Assembly: GCF_000166195.2 (NCBI RefSeq)
Contig: NZ_CM001403.1
Coordinates: 124,001-188,000 of the forward strand
Direction of reading: 5' to 3'
DNA length: 64,000 nt
Origin: Mucilaginibacter paludis DSM 18603
Lineage (GTDB): Bacteria > Bacteroidota > Bacteroidia > Sphingobacteriales > Sphingobacteriaceae
In this document: one piece after another, positions 38,101 to 47,700 of the stretch
How the letters are laid out: each line of letters starts with the position of its first letter
How positions within the stretch are numbered: the stretch's first letter is position 1
The notes under the pieces: model-generated
Database searches by the model: none
The model's input: the letters and a program-made list of their open reading frames with translations, nothing else
What the model was told of the DNA's origin: nothing
Translations under genes and position numbers: made by a program

Positions 38101-40965
38101 ATCATATTGAAGGCCGGTACTGATCTGCCCTATTTGATCTGCCGTAAGGTATACTTCCTTAAGCTTTTCGTCCCAGTTTTCATAGCTCTGCATATTCTGG
38201 CAAAACAACAGCTTACAATATTCCGGATGGAATTGTACAAACTGGGCCGCCCACGATGGTTTCCAGTATTTAATCATATCCACCTTACTAAAATCATTAC
38301 TATAAATGGATACTACGGTACCATCCGTACGGGTAATGGTATTATCTACGGTAAGCGCAGGCAGGGTATGCGTTGCTGTAAACGCCTGCGCAAAATGCAG
38401 GACAAGCACATTAATCTCCGGCTCGATGGCTGTTCCGTCGGCATAAAACAAGGCGTATTGCCCTCCGGGTGTAACATCCTGCTCCATCTGCGCCTCATAG
38501 CTGTTACAAGGAGCAAAATCGCAGTTGGATAGCAGGTTATGGCATTTATCGCTCAGGGATTGCCAAAGGTTATTGATCCAGGTATTAAAATCAGTATTAA
38601 TATAGGGGTTTGTTTGGCGGGTGATATCCACATGGGCCTCGCCAAACTTTTGGGCTGCCATCGCTTTAAAGCTGATGCTATCTCCCAGTAATACCTGGCA
38701 GGTACGGCAATCGTTATAATTGCCGGAAACGTCTACCGATTGCAAAAACTTTTGTTTGATATAATAGTATTGCTGCATCAGCAAGCCGTCTCCAATTGCA
38801 GTGTTAATGTAAGCCCCGGCTATATCGTCAATCTTTTTCTTATTTAACGATAGCTCAAAAGTGATGTAATACTCACCAGGATGGGTAACCGACTGGGAGA
38901 TGGTAGGGAGGGTATGCGTCAGGCCATCGGGTGTAAAGGGGCTGGTTGAGGCATAATCATAAACATGGGTACCGCAATTATCAATAATGGTAATTTTTAA
39001 ATCGTAATAGCAATTGCTTGTAATATGGATAGTACCTGTTTCGGGGTAGCTATCTATAATTTGTTGCAGATTGTAGTTAAAAGTAAGATCCTTTTTTTCC
39101 GATAATAAATAGGTTGTTGAAGCCGTGATCTTTAAATCGTTTCCATTAAACTTAAACTGGGCCGGGGTTAGTATCTGCACCGTTTCGTTGTGGATATGAT
39201 CATTGCTTCCGGCCAGCTCGTCAACCGAGGTAGGTGCCGCACCACTAAGCGCCGTAGCTATGGTTTTACCGCTCGCGTTAATATAACTGATACTTTCCTG
39301 CCCGTTAGGGTCAACAACCATATTCTTCAGGTAGTGGTCGGCATAGCCAACATCATTGCCAAAAAGCTGGTCGAGCTCCCATTGTTCGGGTTTTCCATAA
39401 TAATACTTGGTGGTATTGCTTTGCTGCCCGCTAACGGTAGCCTGGGGTTGAAAAGCCGCCCCCACCCCTCCCTGCAATTTGATACGACCGGTATTATCAT
39501 TAGTGTATTGCGTAACCGAGAATGGGTAATTAAGCGCATCCGGGATATAATAATTATAACTTTTAATTGTACTCGTTGGCGGGTTATGAATTAATTCGTT
39601 ATTGGCTGAATAATATTTTGCTGCTCCGGTGGTAGTTGCATCCATCCCAACGGGCGCAGTTTCGCATTCCTGTAAGATGGCCGAGCCGTATATGCTGCGG
39701 ATGCTATAGGGGTTGGTTGTGTTTTTTACCAGGTTAAATTGGGGGATAAAATGCAGGTTGCTTACAGCATTGCTGTTGGTTTCGTAATGAGGGGCAGGTA
39801 GTATACTGGCCGCCGGACGGCCAAAATCGTCGTATATATTCTCCTGGGCTATGGCTACATTATCGGTATTGTTAATTGTTACTGTTTGCCGGCCACGCAG
39901 GGTTCCGTCAAAATAGGATATTACCTCCTTTTTTTTACCTTCTTCGGCAAAGGCAGCCGAGTATTGCCAGTTTAAGCTCGGTTCGTTCCAGTTTAACGGC
40001 CAAACGTTATACACCGTTTTGTTGCTGCTATTTTTGTAAGTATAGTTCCAGTTACCTGTTACCCTATTGCCATCCGCACTATAATGCACATATCGCATCC
40101 GTACGATGATATAATCATCATTGTATATTAACGATATGGCGTAATCATTTTGCTTGGCGTTGGTGGTTACCCGCGTTGAATTATTACGGAACAAGTTTTC
40201 GATATCGCTGTTTGGCACATTATTAATATTGATGTCGGCAGCTATCATATTATTTACGGTAGATATGTTATCCCCATTGTTATCTGCCGTGGCCCATTCA
40301 ATGTCGTATTCATCTTGCCCAGGTATAAAATACCAGCTTAATTTTAGTTGCTCTGTTGGGGCGTTTCTTAGAGTAGTGCCGCTGTGTAGTTTGGTGCCGG
40401 TGATGTTTAATGGCCTGTCGGCACCAATATCATAGGTTCTGTCTATTACAATTGTACCCCCAATTTGCAAGGCCAATGGCAGGTTTGTATCGCCGGGCAT
40501 TTCGGAGTTGCTTACGGTTGCGCCGGTTATCACTACCTTATATGCACCAGTGAAGCCAGCAATATTGCTAAAATCATAAGTATCGATAACTTTATAACCT
40601 TTGCCCGAAGCCGGATCATAATCCACATGCAACGGAACTGTAATGTTTGAACTATTGGTAAGCTCTTTGTTGGTAAAATACTGTACGTTAAGCGTTACCG
40701 TAAAATGCACCACATACTTTATCAACTGAGGGTCAATGATGCGCACATATACAGTATTTTTAATTGAATTGGTATGAACTATACTCCAGTCAAATCCGGT
40801 TGCAAGTAACTTGTTATCCTGTATGGCTAAGGAAGTAGTCCGGATATCCTGGCCATGCGTCGTAAAGTTTTCGCCGGTTTCTATACCCGCCTCGCACCGG
40901 CTGGTTGCGAGCGATAACAGCGCAACTAAAAACACTAAAATTAAACGTCTCATTAAGCTTAGCAT
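32179..40965 (-). CDS. DUF6443/RHS-repeat surface toxin with GIY-YIG-like nuclease tip (cassette A, full length)
   Basis: A 2928-aa protein with an N-terminal signal peptide (RRLILVFLVALLSLATSRCE). The DUF6443 signature lies at about residues 328-390 (VISYFDGTLRGRQTVTINNT, then IYDDFGRPAASILPAP). A long Cys-containing variable region follows, then a LamG-like domain (about 1775-1920) and dense YD repeats (YGYDQLNRLTRQNAYNG). The RHS core end is GRFLSVDPLTKEYSSLTPYQ with IDLDG at about 2673. The last 250 residues are the tip: IYEVPGEYTNSGKPYVGRNN (about 2793-2812), then R-rich DGRDRTKAKVIGTY and EEGQYQEQKAMDQRG. This matches the GIY-YIG order with a later catalytic Glu. It is translated 10 bp after its upstream neighbour in a seven-gene operon and is the only full-length RHS gene here. 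Confidence 0.88.
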   Translation of the reverse strand: MLSLMRRLILVFLVALLSLATSRCEAGIETGENFTTHGQDIRTTSLAIQDNKLLATGFDWSIVHTNSIKNTVYVRIIDPQLIKYVVHFTVTLNVQYFTNKELTNSSNITVPLHVDYDPASGKGYKVIDTYDFSNIAGFTGAYKVVITGATVSNSEMPGDTNLPLALQIGGTIVIDRTYDIGADRPLNITGTKLHSGTTLRNAPTEQLKLSWYFIPGQDEYDIEWATADNNGDNISTVNNMIAADININNVPNSDIENLFRNNSTRVTTNAKQNDYAISLIYNDDYIIVRMRYVHYSADGNRVTGNWNYTYKNSSNKTVYNVWPLNWNEPSLNWQYSAAFAEEGKKKEVISYFDGTLRGRQTVTINNTDNVAIAQENIYDDFGRPAASILPAPHYETNSNAVSNLHFIPQFNLVKNTTNPYSIRSIYGSAILQECETAPVGMDATTTGAAKYYSANNELIHNPPTSTIKSYNYYIPDALNYPFSVTQYTNDNTGRIKLQGGVGAAFQPQATVSGQQSNTTKYYYGKPEQWELDQLFGNDVGYADHYLKNMVVDPNGQESISYINASGKTIATALSGAAPTSVDELAGSNDHIHNETVQILTPAQFKFNGNDLKITASTTYLLSEKKDLTFNYNLQQIIDSYPETGTIHITSNCYYDLKITIIDNCGTHVYDYASTSPFTPDGLTHTLPTISQSVTHPGEYYITFELSLNKKKIDDIAGAYINTAIGDGLLMQQYYYIKQKFLQSVDVSGNYNDCRTCQVLLGDSISFKAMAAQKFGEAHVDITRQTNPYINTDFNTWINNLWQSLSDKCHNLLSNCDFAPCNSYEAQMEQDVTPGGQYALFYADGTAIEPEINVLVLHFAQAFTATHTLPALTVDNTITRTDGTVVSIYSNDFSKVDMIKYWKPSWAAQFVQFHPEYCKLLFCQNMQSYENWDEKLKEVYLTADQIGQISTGLQYDQANADWLLNQDTFFNGPGAGYKEAMRADLRNYTAAVLNVSQSGFNTLGLTQYITYSIYRSTQENPTQTNPANSNLWNSAALPAEACRVKDREWAQYKDFYFQLKQKYYEQLRATTTCQNAGCDVGAPIANALPGSCPIPQSFTIVANTGATAPTGMQSAQITYSGAKFDGTITLQVYYPSTVSTTGLTQTVTLPYTGFPYVFNIPSNLPPSVVHIKSSVCTVTKLSLLNYHAEVTEEVVSNTMSGLYFEWTRGMHVYFTVPEQIRRTTVTLKDYKGCSVTSTEPVTVNLKYYSHYNNSDWDPNGDWTEYITNVADRVFPFPSQYGSDSYPVIPIKILPGQSTASYDYQSLKSIDIGGPVYPRKEVDLSCLDSYAGVDVVTGIGECPVPPVINTDACLVYRNKESRFPSFVTNNRAINADQNAQLQANNNDDLKTQVSNSCTGNADAWIASLQDGITNHGINTTTLRNKLIAVCTAGGDAEHPFGASDLAGMNPASGNADQSFGAAIKSMYNVNSKFASDFNPWLISSPSPYTIKKSSGTGNTIMVSNAATSNALTALYNDFLATPEGAQPSDTKFYTYLKSRFGAVMTMSLDDLVTLRKASADCGFLLNHDVTLPAFLDLTQQINWDVYLAKKSDLLSQFADPSGLVSSKYYPSVLTNYMNQVFGVLINYDTYINFENTHATNPVLYNIPSYGNTETDPYAPVESALELALGKGVKSYNDYIADATNSFKVHYIATSSKLQAQVTAAIPTKNYHYTLYYYDQADNLVRTVPPEGVHLLTGAALAQVAVSRDAANTGLTCSYSSRVKVNDRATMLDQLGSILANTGPVAIEMWLYNPTSGISQFTEVSSDKKWLFSVAIQGTTVALDIYPMTISTNPASATLNAGSKHYRATIQPSVLPLSSWTYVLIQGTNGLAYGTTPQIWVNGMWTAIQASSTPLASWSLTATSSGIQLPDIYPTLKHIRFYQHTLGSTVLAFNSSNTCFAPWSDNDADNIWVRLNVPGPGSAEDSRTAGSYPNHTLATSYAYNSTNQVISQKTPDADGVSNFWYDMLSRLTASQNARQSPSKYSYTQYDVLGRISEVGEKLSSTTLPVDGSSNYIDDPTLFLNSGSNSQITRTYYDAAAPATGGMVSLPEQDNLRKRVSASTYTDVQGNPVQQATYYNYDLDGNVKTLWQQIGGLGLKRVDYEYDLISGKVNFVRYQHGQPDQFYYQYQYDAENRLTQAWTGTKAVVNPYGGSFLQGENKRKDAQYFYYLHGPLARVELGDEMIGLVQGIDYAYTLQGWLKGVNGSSLQAAKDMGGDGATGNLHQTLGRDAFGYALHYYGDNDYSPIGGNNPFASAAAAPGFKALYNGNIAASNVNTPKAGEPLLYVYGYDQLNRLTRQNAYNGFSATSNSWSAINTGNQTYKETYVYDANGNIKTATRNGSNAASLAMDNLSYGYNYDVNGQLANNRLRHVKDAIPDANTYTDDLKNQADDNYGYDAIGNLKHDTQAGINNINWSVYGKIQSIDKSSGSLQYSYDAAGHRVSKLINGLSTWYVRDAQGNTLALYDQQGTGDINWREQHLYGSSRLGIWTPNVNLSTGTPGSGAEEWKTLGHKYYELNNHLGNVMATITDRLVPHYNSSGNFDYNEADVATAQDYYAFGMLMPGRQYTANGLNYRYSFNGKEDDKDITNGGQDYGARIYDKRLGRFLSVDPLTKEYSSLTPYQFASNSPIANIDLDGEEAKYFTLEQDAKTGNTSLKLVKQVDTYKDIGGKTIQYPLQYHVSFKGESYTFYNSPAPDGVIPPENSVKNFDIWKGSKMPFDDVFYSDNEAWGRVVDDMATEWAGGLAMAYSGNGTGSIYEVPGEYTNSGKPYVGRNNTTDPATNRRSNDGRDRTKAKVIGTYDADNVEEGQYQEQKAMDQRGTPRKTLDNKRREVNRQRMKTLEAKYGGGKKVGPVLIPQRSNHTLPKSKSQQKKEADKKREASDLLINHG

Positions 40966-40975
40966 TATTATGGTA

Positions 40976-41764
40976 TTACAAATGAATTAATTGGTACCGC
41001 TCGTATTTACCCAGCAACTTTCCTTGAGCATCTATGATATCGGCCTTGTTTTTATACTTATTTAAACTGCCTGTAGTATCACATTGGGTTAGCGCGATAG
41101 TTATCAATTTTTCTTTGGCTTTGTTCATGGGCTCGCGCACGTAGGCCATGCGGTAAAAAATGTTGGTCAGCTTTTTAGTCAGCGTATCAAAAGTTACTGT
41201 ATACTCTTTGCAGGTATAGTGGTTTTCGTTGATCAGCGAAATAGTTTCTAACGATCCATTGACTTTTCCGGTTAATTGATAGTCTTCAGTCTCCAACACC
41301 TGCTTTAACTGGTCCATATTGATTACACTTACGGTGTTGATCTGTTTTTTTTCTGCAATAAAAACCTTTTTTGTATCCGGGTTAATGTTCAGGTAAATAC
41401 CGTTTTCGCCTATCGCTTCCATTTTGCCCATCCGGTAATAAAAGTTATTATCGTTTTTGCTCAACACAAACTGCACATGATCCATTTTTTCGCTGGTATC
41501 CGCATTATTAATTAAATTAACAACACCGGCCAAAGTAAAGGCATGTCGCTGCCCGGCAAAAGTATTTATCACCTCATTAAGTTTTACCAGCAATGCCGGG
41601 TCATACTTTGAGGGGGGGGATGTAGGCGCACTTACCACGGGTACGGTTACCTGTTGATGTTGAAGCACCTGCATTATCGTTTTGCGATTAGCAAAGGCCA
41701 AAATTGTTGCTGATACAAAGAGCAATATACCTGATATTAATAATTTACGTTTCATGTTTATCAC
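40976..41764 (-). CDS. Exported LolA-like hypothetical protein of the RHS operon
   Basis: A 262-aa protein. It could start at GTG 41764 (4-bp overlap with the upstream stop) or ATG 41755. An N-terminal hydrophobic segment (LLISGILLFVSATILAFANR) is a signal peptide or anchor. The mature part is beta-rich (NNFYYRMGKMEAIGENGIYL, then NINPDTKKVFIAEKKQ) and loosely recalls lipoprotein-carrier (LolA-like) folds; this is a weak resemblance. It lies between the two giant surface proteins and is presumably a periplasmic helper for one of them. Confidence 0.7.
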   Translation of the reverse strand: MINMKRKLLISGILLFVSATILAFANRKTIMQVLQHQQVTVPVVSAPTSPPSKYDPALLVKLNEVINTFAGQRHAFTLAGVVNLINNADTSEKMDHVQFVLSKNDNNFYYRMGKMEAIGENGIYLNINPDTKKVFIAEKKQINTVSVINMDQLKQVLETEDYQLTGKVNGSLETISLINENHYTCKEYTVTFDTLTKKLTNIFYRMAYVREPMNKAKEKLITIALTQCDTTGSLNKYKNKADIIDAQGKLLGKYERYQLIHL

Positions 41765-44700
41765 GGTTGTTTTTTGTACGACGATCTGCTTTCTTTAAGA
41801 GTAACTACCCCCCGCTCGGTTTCCTTTTTAACCCTTACCAATAAGCCTTCGTCGTCGTACTCATAAAAGGTGGCCATACAGTTTTCGTCCAGTTCGGCCA
41901 TTAAGCGCATGGACCGATCATCATAAGCGTAGGTTTTCATTTGCGAATCCTTAGGGTGTATCCGCAGATCGTCTATGTAAATGCCAGGTGCGTCAAGAGC
42001 GATGCTTACATCCTGACCATTTGTAAAGCCGGTTAAATCTATTGTTCCTTCAATTAATTTCCAGCCTTCTACCACAGCCTTACATTTCAATGTTACAGCC
42101 GTACCGTTAACTTTCAATCCCAATGAATTATCAATGGCTTGGGGTACTCCTGCCGCCTTTACCCATACATCAAAAATGTATTGCTGCGCCTGAGGCTCAA
42201 AGCCATTTGGATACAAGCCGAGTGTGGTTTTATCCTTTACAAGCTGATTTTTAGAATCGAAATTAAGATAGGCCTTAGTTCTTTGTTTATCCGAAAATAC
42301 TTTAGTAGCTAAAACCATCCCCTCGTCGGGCAGTACAACACAATAGTTGCCCGTATGAGAAACCTGAACCCCACCGGCAGATAAAGGATTAAATAATAAT
42401 TGATCAAATCTTTGCCCCCCCTCTGCCCCACCACCTAAAAACTCCTTATAAGGGCTAATATCAACATAAATAGAGCTTCCGGGTTTAAACTTATAATCTT
42501 CAAAACCATTGGCATATATTTCACGGTTAATAGCGTTAGATGCTACTGCCGAGGGCAACTCCCCGTTAAAATTAAATTGAGCCGCGCTATAACGGTTAAG
42601 CGCGTCCTTGTTTTCTAATTGTTGCCCGTATTTATCATACACGGTTACTGTATTGGCCGTTACCCATTTGCCCGAAGCCGCTGTTACGGTATTTTGTACC
42701 CAGGGCGCATTAATTGATGGGCAGTACCAATTGGTATAAAAATCGTTGATATAGCCTGCATTTTTTACATCAACCGGACCGACGGCGTTTTGCACACTAT
42801 TGTTGAGGCGGCTTTGTTGAAACACTTTGGTTTCATACGGCCTCCAGTTTCCTTTAAAACCATAAATAAAAGGGTTAATGGTTGTTGGCGGCAAGATACA
42901 TTTGGTGCCTGGGGTATGCTGTGGATCTGTATAATAGTAATGCGAGTCAATGTTTGCGCCTGTTGTTGGGTCAGTAACATAAATTTGCAGGTCGGTGGCA
43001 TCTTTTAAAGTGCGTGTGTTGTAAATAATGTTAATATTATTCAAATCGGGCGCATTGTTATTAGGGAAATTATAGATCTCCGCTCCAAAATAAGTGCTGT
43101 AGCCATAAGGTAGCCCCCAACCACTTACGGTAAAGTTGATACTATGTAACCCCTTGGTTAAATGAGTCGGCCCCGAAATAAACCAGTTCCAGTGGTCGGC
43201 ACCGACAGGGTGAGGCGTATAAGGATTATCGAAGCCACCATCACAATCATCAATTGTAAAACTAAAGTTGGTTGTTCCGCCATAGCCGATAAAATAATCG
43301 CCTTCTACGGGTACGTAAAAGCTCGTCGGGATATGAATATTACTCGGGATAGCTCGCCTACCACCGGGATAGTTTGCATCCAGTAGCAAATATACCGCTT
43401 CTACACCACAGTTTTCCAGCCTGTTAGCCAAAAAATTATGGGTGTAAAAACTATCATAACTATTGTAATTATCATCATAATTAGTATTATGATACCATTT
43501 AAAGGGATAATTAGAGTAAAAGCCATCGTCGTGGCCGTAATATTGACCATAAGGATAGCCATTAGGGTATCGAATAGGATTATAGTCAAATTCATGATAA
43601 TAAGCACCAAGAATACCTTCATAACTCGTCACATAATCGTGGTGCTCATTAAAGTTAAACGCAAGGTAAAAATTACCTGGGTCATTCTGGTGATAATCAG
43701 CATCAATCGAAGCCATATTATAATTATTCATATTATACTCAAAATGCTTGGTATCTGTATGCGCCTGGTTAGTTCCATCACTTTCCAAACTGGGGTTCAA
43801 ATTGGCATACTCGTCAAAAACAGTGCGAAATGCTTTATTCTCAACCAAATGATAATCGGGCTGCTCAACCGACCAATTTTCATCATAAGTTGTAGCCGAC
43901 GCGTTAATTACCTTTAATACATCTTTCAAATTTCCGGTAGCTCCAGACTGCGCTATGCTTAAATGCTGCAAACCATTGGCATCTGTAACAACAGGATTGT
44001 TAAGGCAAACGATATTAGTGATGCTTGCACCTAATTGGTTGCGGTAACCAGAACGTACAACCTTGATTAATGAAGGCGAGATGGGGTAATAACTGCCTGC
44101 TCTGTCCATTAAATATTTGTTATGATTAACAAAAGTTCCGTTATTGGGTAAATAGCCGCCCGATCCGGGGGCTACCGGTGCATAGGATACGTTGCCATTG
44201 TTGTCGCTCATTATATCAAGCACATAGTAGTCTTTGTGGCTATCTAAATCAATAATCTCGTCACCGGATGTAAAATAACTGGCATAGCTCGGATTGATCT
44301 TTCCATTAACATCGGTAGTAAAGCCTGAGAACAGCGCACCCAAATTTTTATATGCCGGCCCCATCCCATTATAAGCCCAATAAGCCGGGATGTTTACCGA
44401 ATAAATATCATTATTAAATTCGTTTTGCGTTTTGGTGATCAGCGCATCGCCGGTAACGCCGTCAAAGGCCATATTTTGGGTGGTTATACTTGAGCCGTTA
44501 TCTGTTTTTACGACCTTATCCAGTATCCCGTAGGATTGTACTACCTTAAAAGCGCATGCCGAACGGAAGAGTTTATAATCGTCATTAGCGGCGATAGGAA
44601 AGTGTGGTATATACAACGGAAAAACAAATACCAATACCACATCAAGCCCCAGGTTAATGTTAAGGCCCTTGTTGCTGCTTTCCTGCTCTCTAAAGTCGGT

Positions 44701-47700
44701 AAACATTTCAATATCACGGCCCATAACCGCATCCGTTACCGTGCCATCGGGCTTAACAACTTTAACCTTATTATCCAGCGTGAATTCACCGCCGCCTGTG
44801 TCTGTACTTTTATAATAATATTCCGTTGCCGATACTTGTGCGCCCGACTGGTTAAAAACACGTGTGGCCTTTGTTTTTCCGTTCATGTCGTTCAGATCGA
44901 TACTGTAGCCTTGCGACATGGTTAATTCATCATCGCTTGTTGTTTTAACGAACGAAAAATAATTTGCCGGCTGAATGTGTATGGTATTGATGGGCAAAAC
45001 ATGCACCTTTACCGGAAAATCTTTACTGGTATAAAACTCGTTAACGATATAACCTGTTTTAGGCGTTTGTGCAGCGATTACGCCGTTGTTAAGATCGGTA
45101 ACGGTAACCTTACTATAGGTAATGGTTGGCGCCGGGAAAACCGATTCGCCAAAGGGCTCTTCCAGGTCGAAATAATTATTGATGGCGCCTTTAATTTTTT
45201 GCATATAAGGTACCGGTTGTTTAAAAGGGTTCTCATCGTTACCTATCGATGGCTCGTACGTTGCCACCCCGGTGCTTGTTAACTGTCCGTTATCTCTTGT
45301 GGTATAATCATAGGATTGACCATACGTACCCAGTCCGGTAAGCACGTTGCCGCTCATTCCCTCCCAGTTATCCGAGATCGAGATCATCTTTACCCGGGCG
45401 CCCCCGCCTATCTTACCAAGTTGAGTATCTTTGCTGGACACATTAATAGCCAGCCTGACAAAGCTTTTATCAATATTTACAGCACCTGCGTAATTATTGC
45501 CGGGTTTGCCCGCTTTTTCATAAAAGCTTTGAAATAGCTCGCTGATATTACCTATTGCGGTTATAAGGGAACTAATTGCATCTGATACATCACCAGCTAT
45601 ACTATTCTGCGTGGTATAATTATCATAACCAGGATAAGCGTACTTAGGATAGTCGTTTTTTATTTTTTGCCAGGCAGCAATAATAATGGGGTTTTTATTT
45701 TGAGCTCCACCTTCGGTAATTTGCTCAAACCTAACCAGAGCGTACGACCCGTTCACTACCACATCACGTATTTTTGCATAACAGGGTATAAAGTCGTAAT
45801 CATAAATATTTCCACCGGGATCGCTTCCATTATGCGTATTGTCATAATTATTGGTAGCTACCCTGGCATACACTTTAGTGTACATATAATCAGAACCATC
45901 AAGGTAGTTCTTTTTAAACCACGTTGTGTGATCTTCACCCTGATCGGGCGATGTACCTATAGCCAGCCTTACACCTTGGGCGTTTATAAGTGCGGCTGCA
46001 TCACCAACATCAATAAGGCTCCTATCGTCGTTAATAAAACGGTCAATTTTATACATCCGCATCGCTTTTCTGTTCTGCACATACGCGTAATCGTCAGCCT
46101 CGTACTTCACATTGATTGTTCCACCGGTGGGCAGGTCTATCCTTTTTAAATGCCATTTGGCAACGTTATTATCTGCATTATTTTTATCCTGGTCAGCATA
46201 CGGAAATTCATCATTTTGAAGGTTAAATCCGTTGGCCAAGTTTCGGTCCGGAGTTTTATAAACGCCCCACCTATCGGTTAGCATAAAGCCATAATCCGGA
46301 TTTGCAGAGCTTATACTTTCGTTATCATAGGCATAAGTAAAATTATATTTATGGTTTGAACCTTTATGAATGTTTCCATATTCAAACCAAACGCTTTTTA
46401 AGGTCAGCTTACCACCTCCATTAATATTGTTCGGAATATTGGGGCATAATTCGTATGTATAATCAAACTTCACAATTTTGATAGGCTTCATATCAGCCTT
46501 AGAGTACAGCCTAATCTCGGTTAAACAACGCTGCTTTTGGCCCTGGGCGGTGCCGGTGCCTTTTCCTCCCATCAGCCAATCAGTTACGCCCAGAGCATCA
46601 TCACGTTCTTTGGTGATAAAATAAGCTATCTTGGTTTTTGATTCGATCGAACTGATATACCATAATTCCTTTTCGCCATAGATGATGCTCCCTTTATCGT
46701 CCTTATCATCGGCAAGTAAGCCCCGGTTTATAGTGGCCCCCTGGTAAGGTGCTCGCCATTTATAAGCATAAGCATTTTTAGAGTAATGGAACTTAATAGC
46801 TGTGCCCAGGTCATCATCGGTTATCCCGTCGCCTGTTTTGTCAATATAATCCGGGGACAATATTGAGGTCAACAAAAAGCTGGTTGCATAGGCGGGCTTA
46901 CTTTCTTTATGATAATAATTGTCCACCCCTCTGTCATGCCCTAATTTAAGTGTATGGTTACTCCCATCTTCATAACTATTAGTCAGATTTTTACTAACAG
47001 AGCCATTCTTTTCTACGGTATAATCAACGTCCTCTTTACCTATGGCAAAAGAATATTCATCCTGCTTTATGTTATAAACCGGTATGCCATAAACCTGCCT
47101 TTTGCCACCTTCATCGGTAACGGTGATTTCCGAGATATGATGAGCTTTATGGTCGTCATCAACACGGGCCAGCGGTGTACCTACAACCTTATGGTCAGCG
47201 GGTGGAATAAATGAGCCATCCTGGTTTACCGGGTAGGTCATGATATTTTTATCAACAGCCGCACTTGTTGCCTCCGACGCGGTTAAATACGAAATCACTG
47301 TTTTAACCGGTTGACGCTTATCCCGCGAAATATCAACAGGGGTCAAATTGCTTCCGTAAAAAGGATGATCGTAAGCGGTTTTACCATCGATATCAATTTT
47401 AACCGGATCGGTATAACCAATTCTTTTATCGATATCATCGTCTTGCTGATTTTTTTCACCACTTACTTTAAAAAAAACATGTTGTTTATTGGGGTTTGTA
47501 TTATCGGGATCCTGAAAATCGCCGTGCTGCCGGTATTGGTTATCATTGACCCACTTATGGGTTTTATTATGCATCTCCTGCTGATAATAAGTTACACCAG
47601 CATGCCAGCTATTAATGCCTAATCCCACATCTATTCCAAAAGAAGAATTACTATTTTGATCCTCGGCCTGGTTATCAAAAAACATACCTGTACCTCCCCG

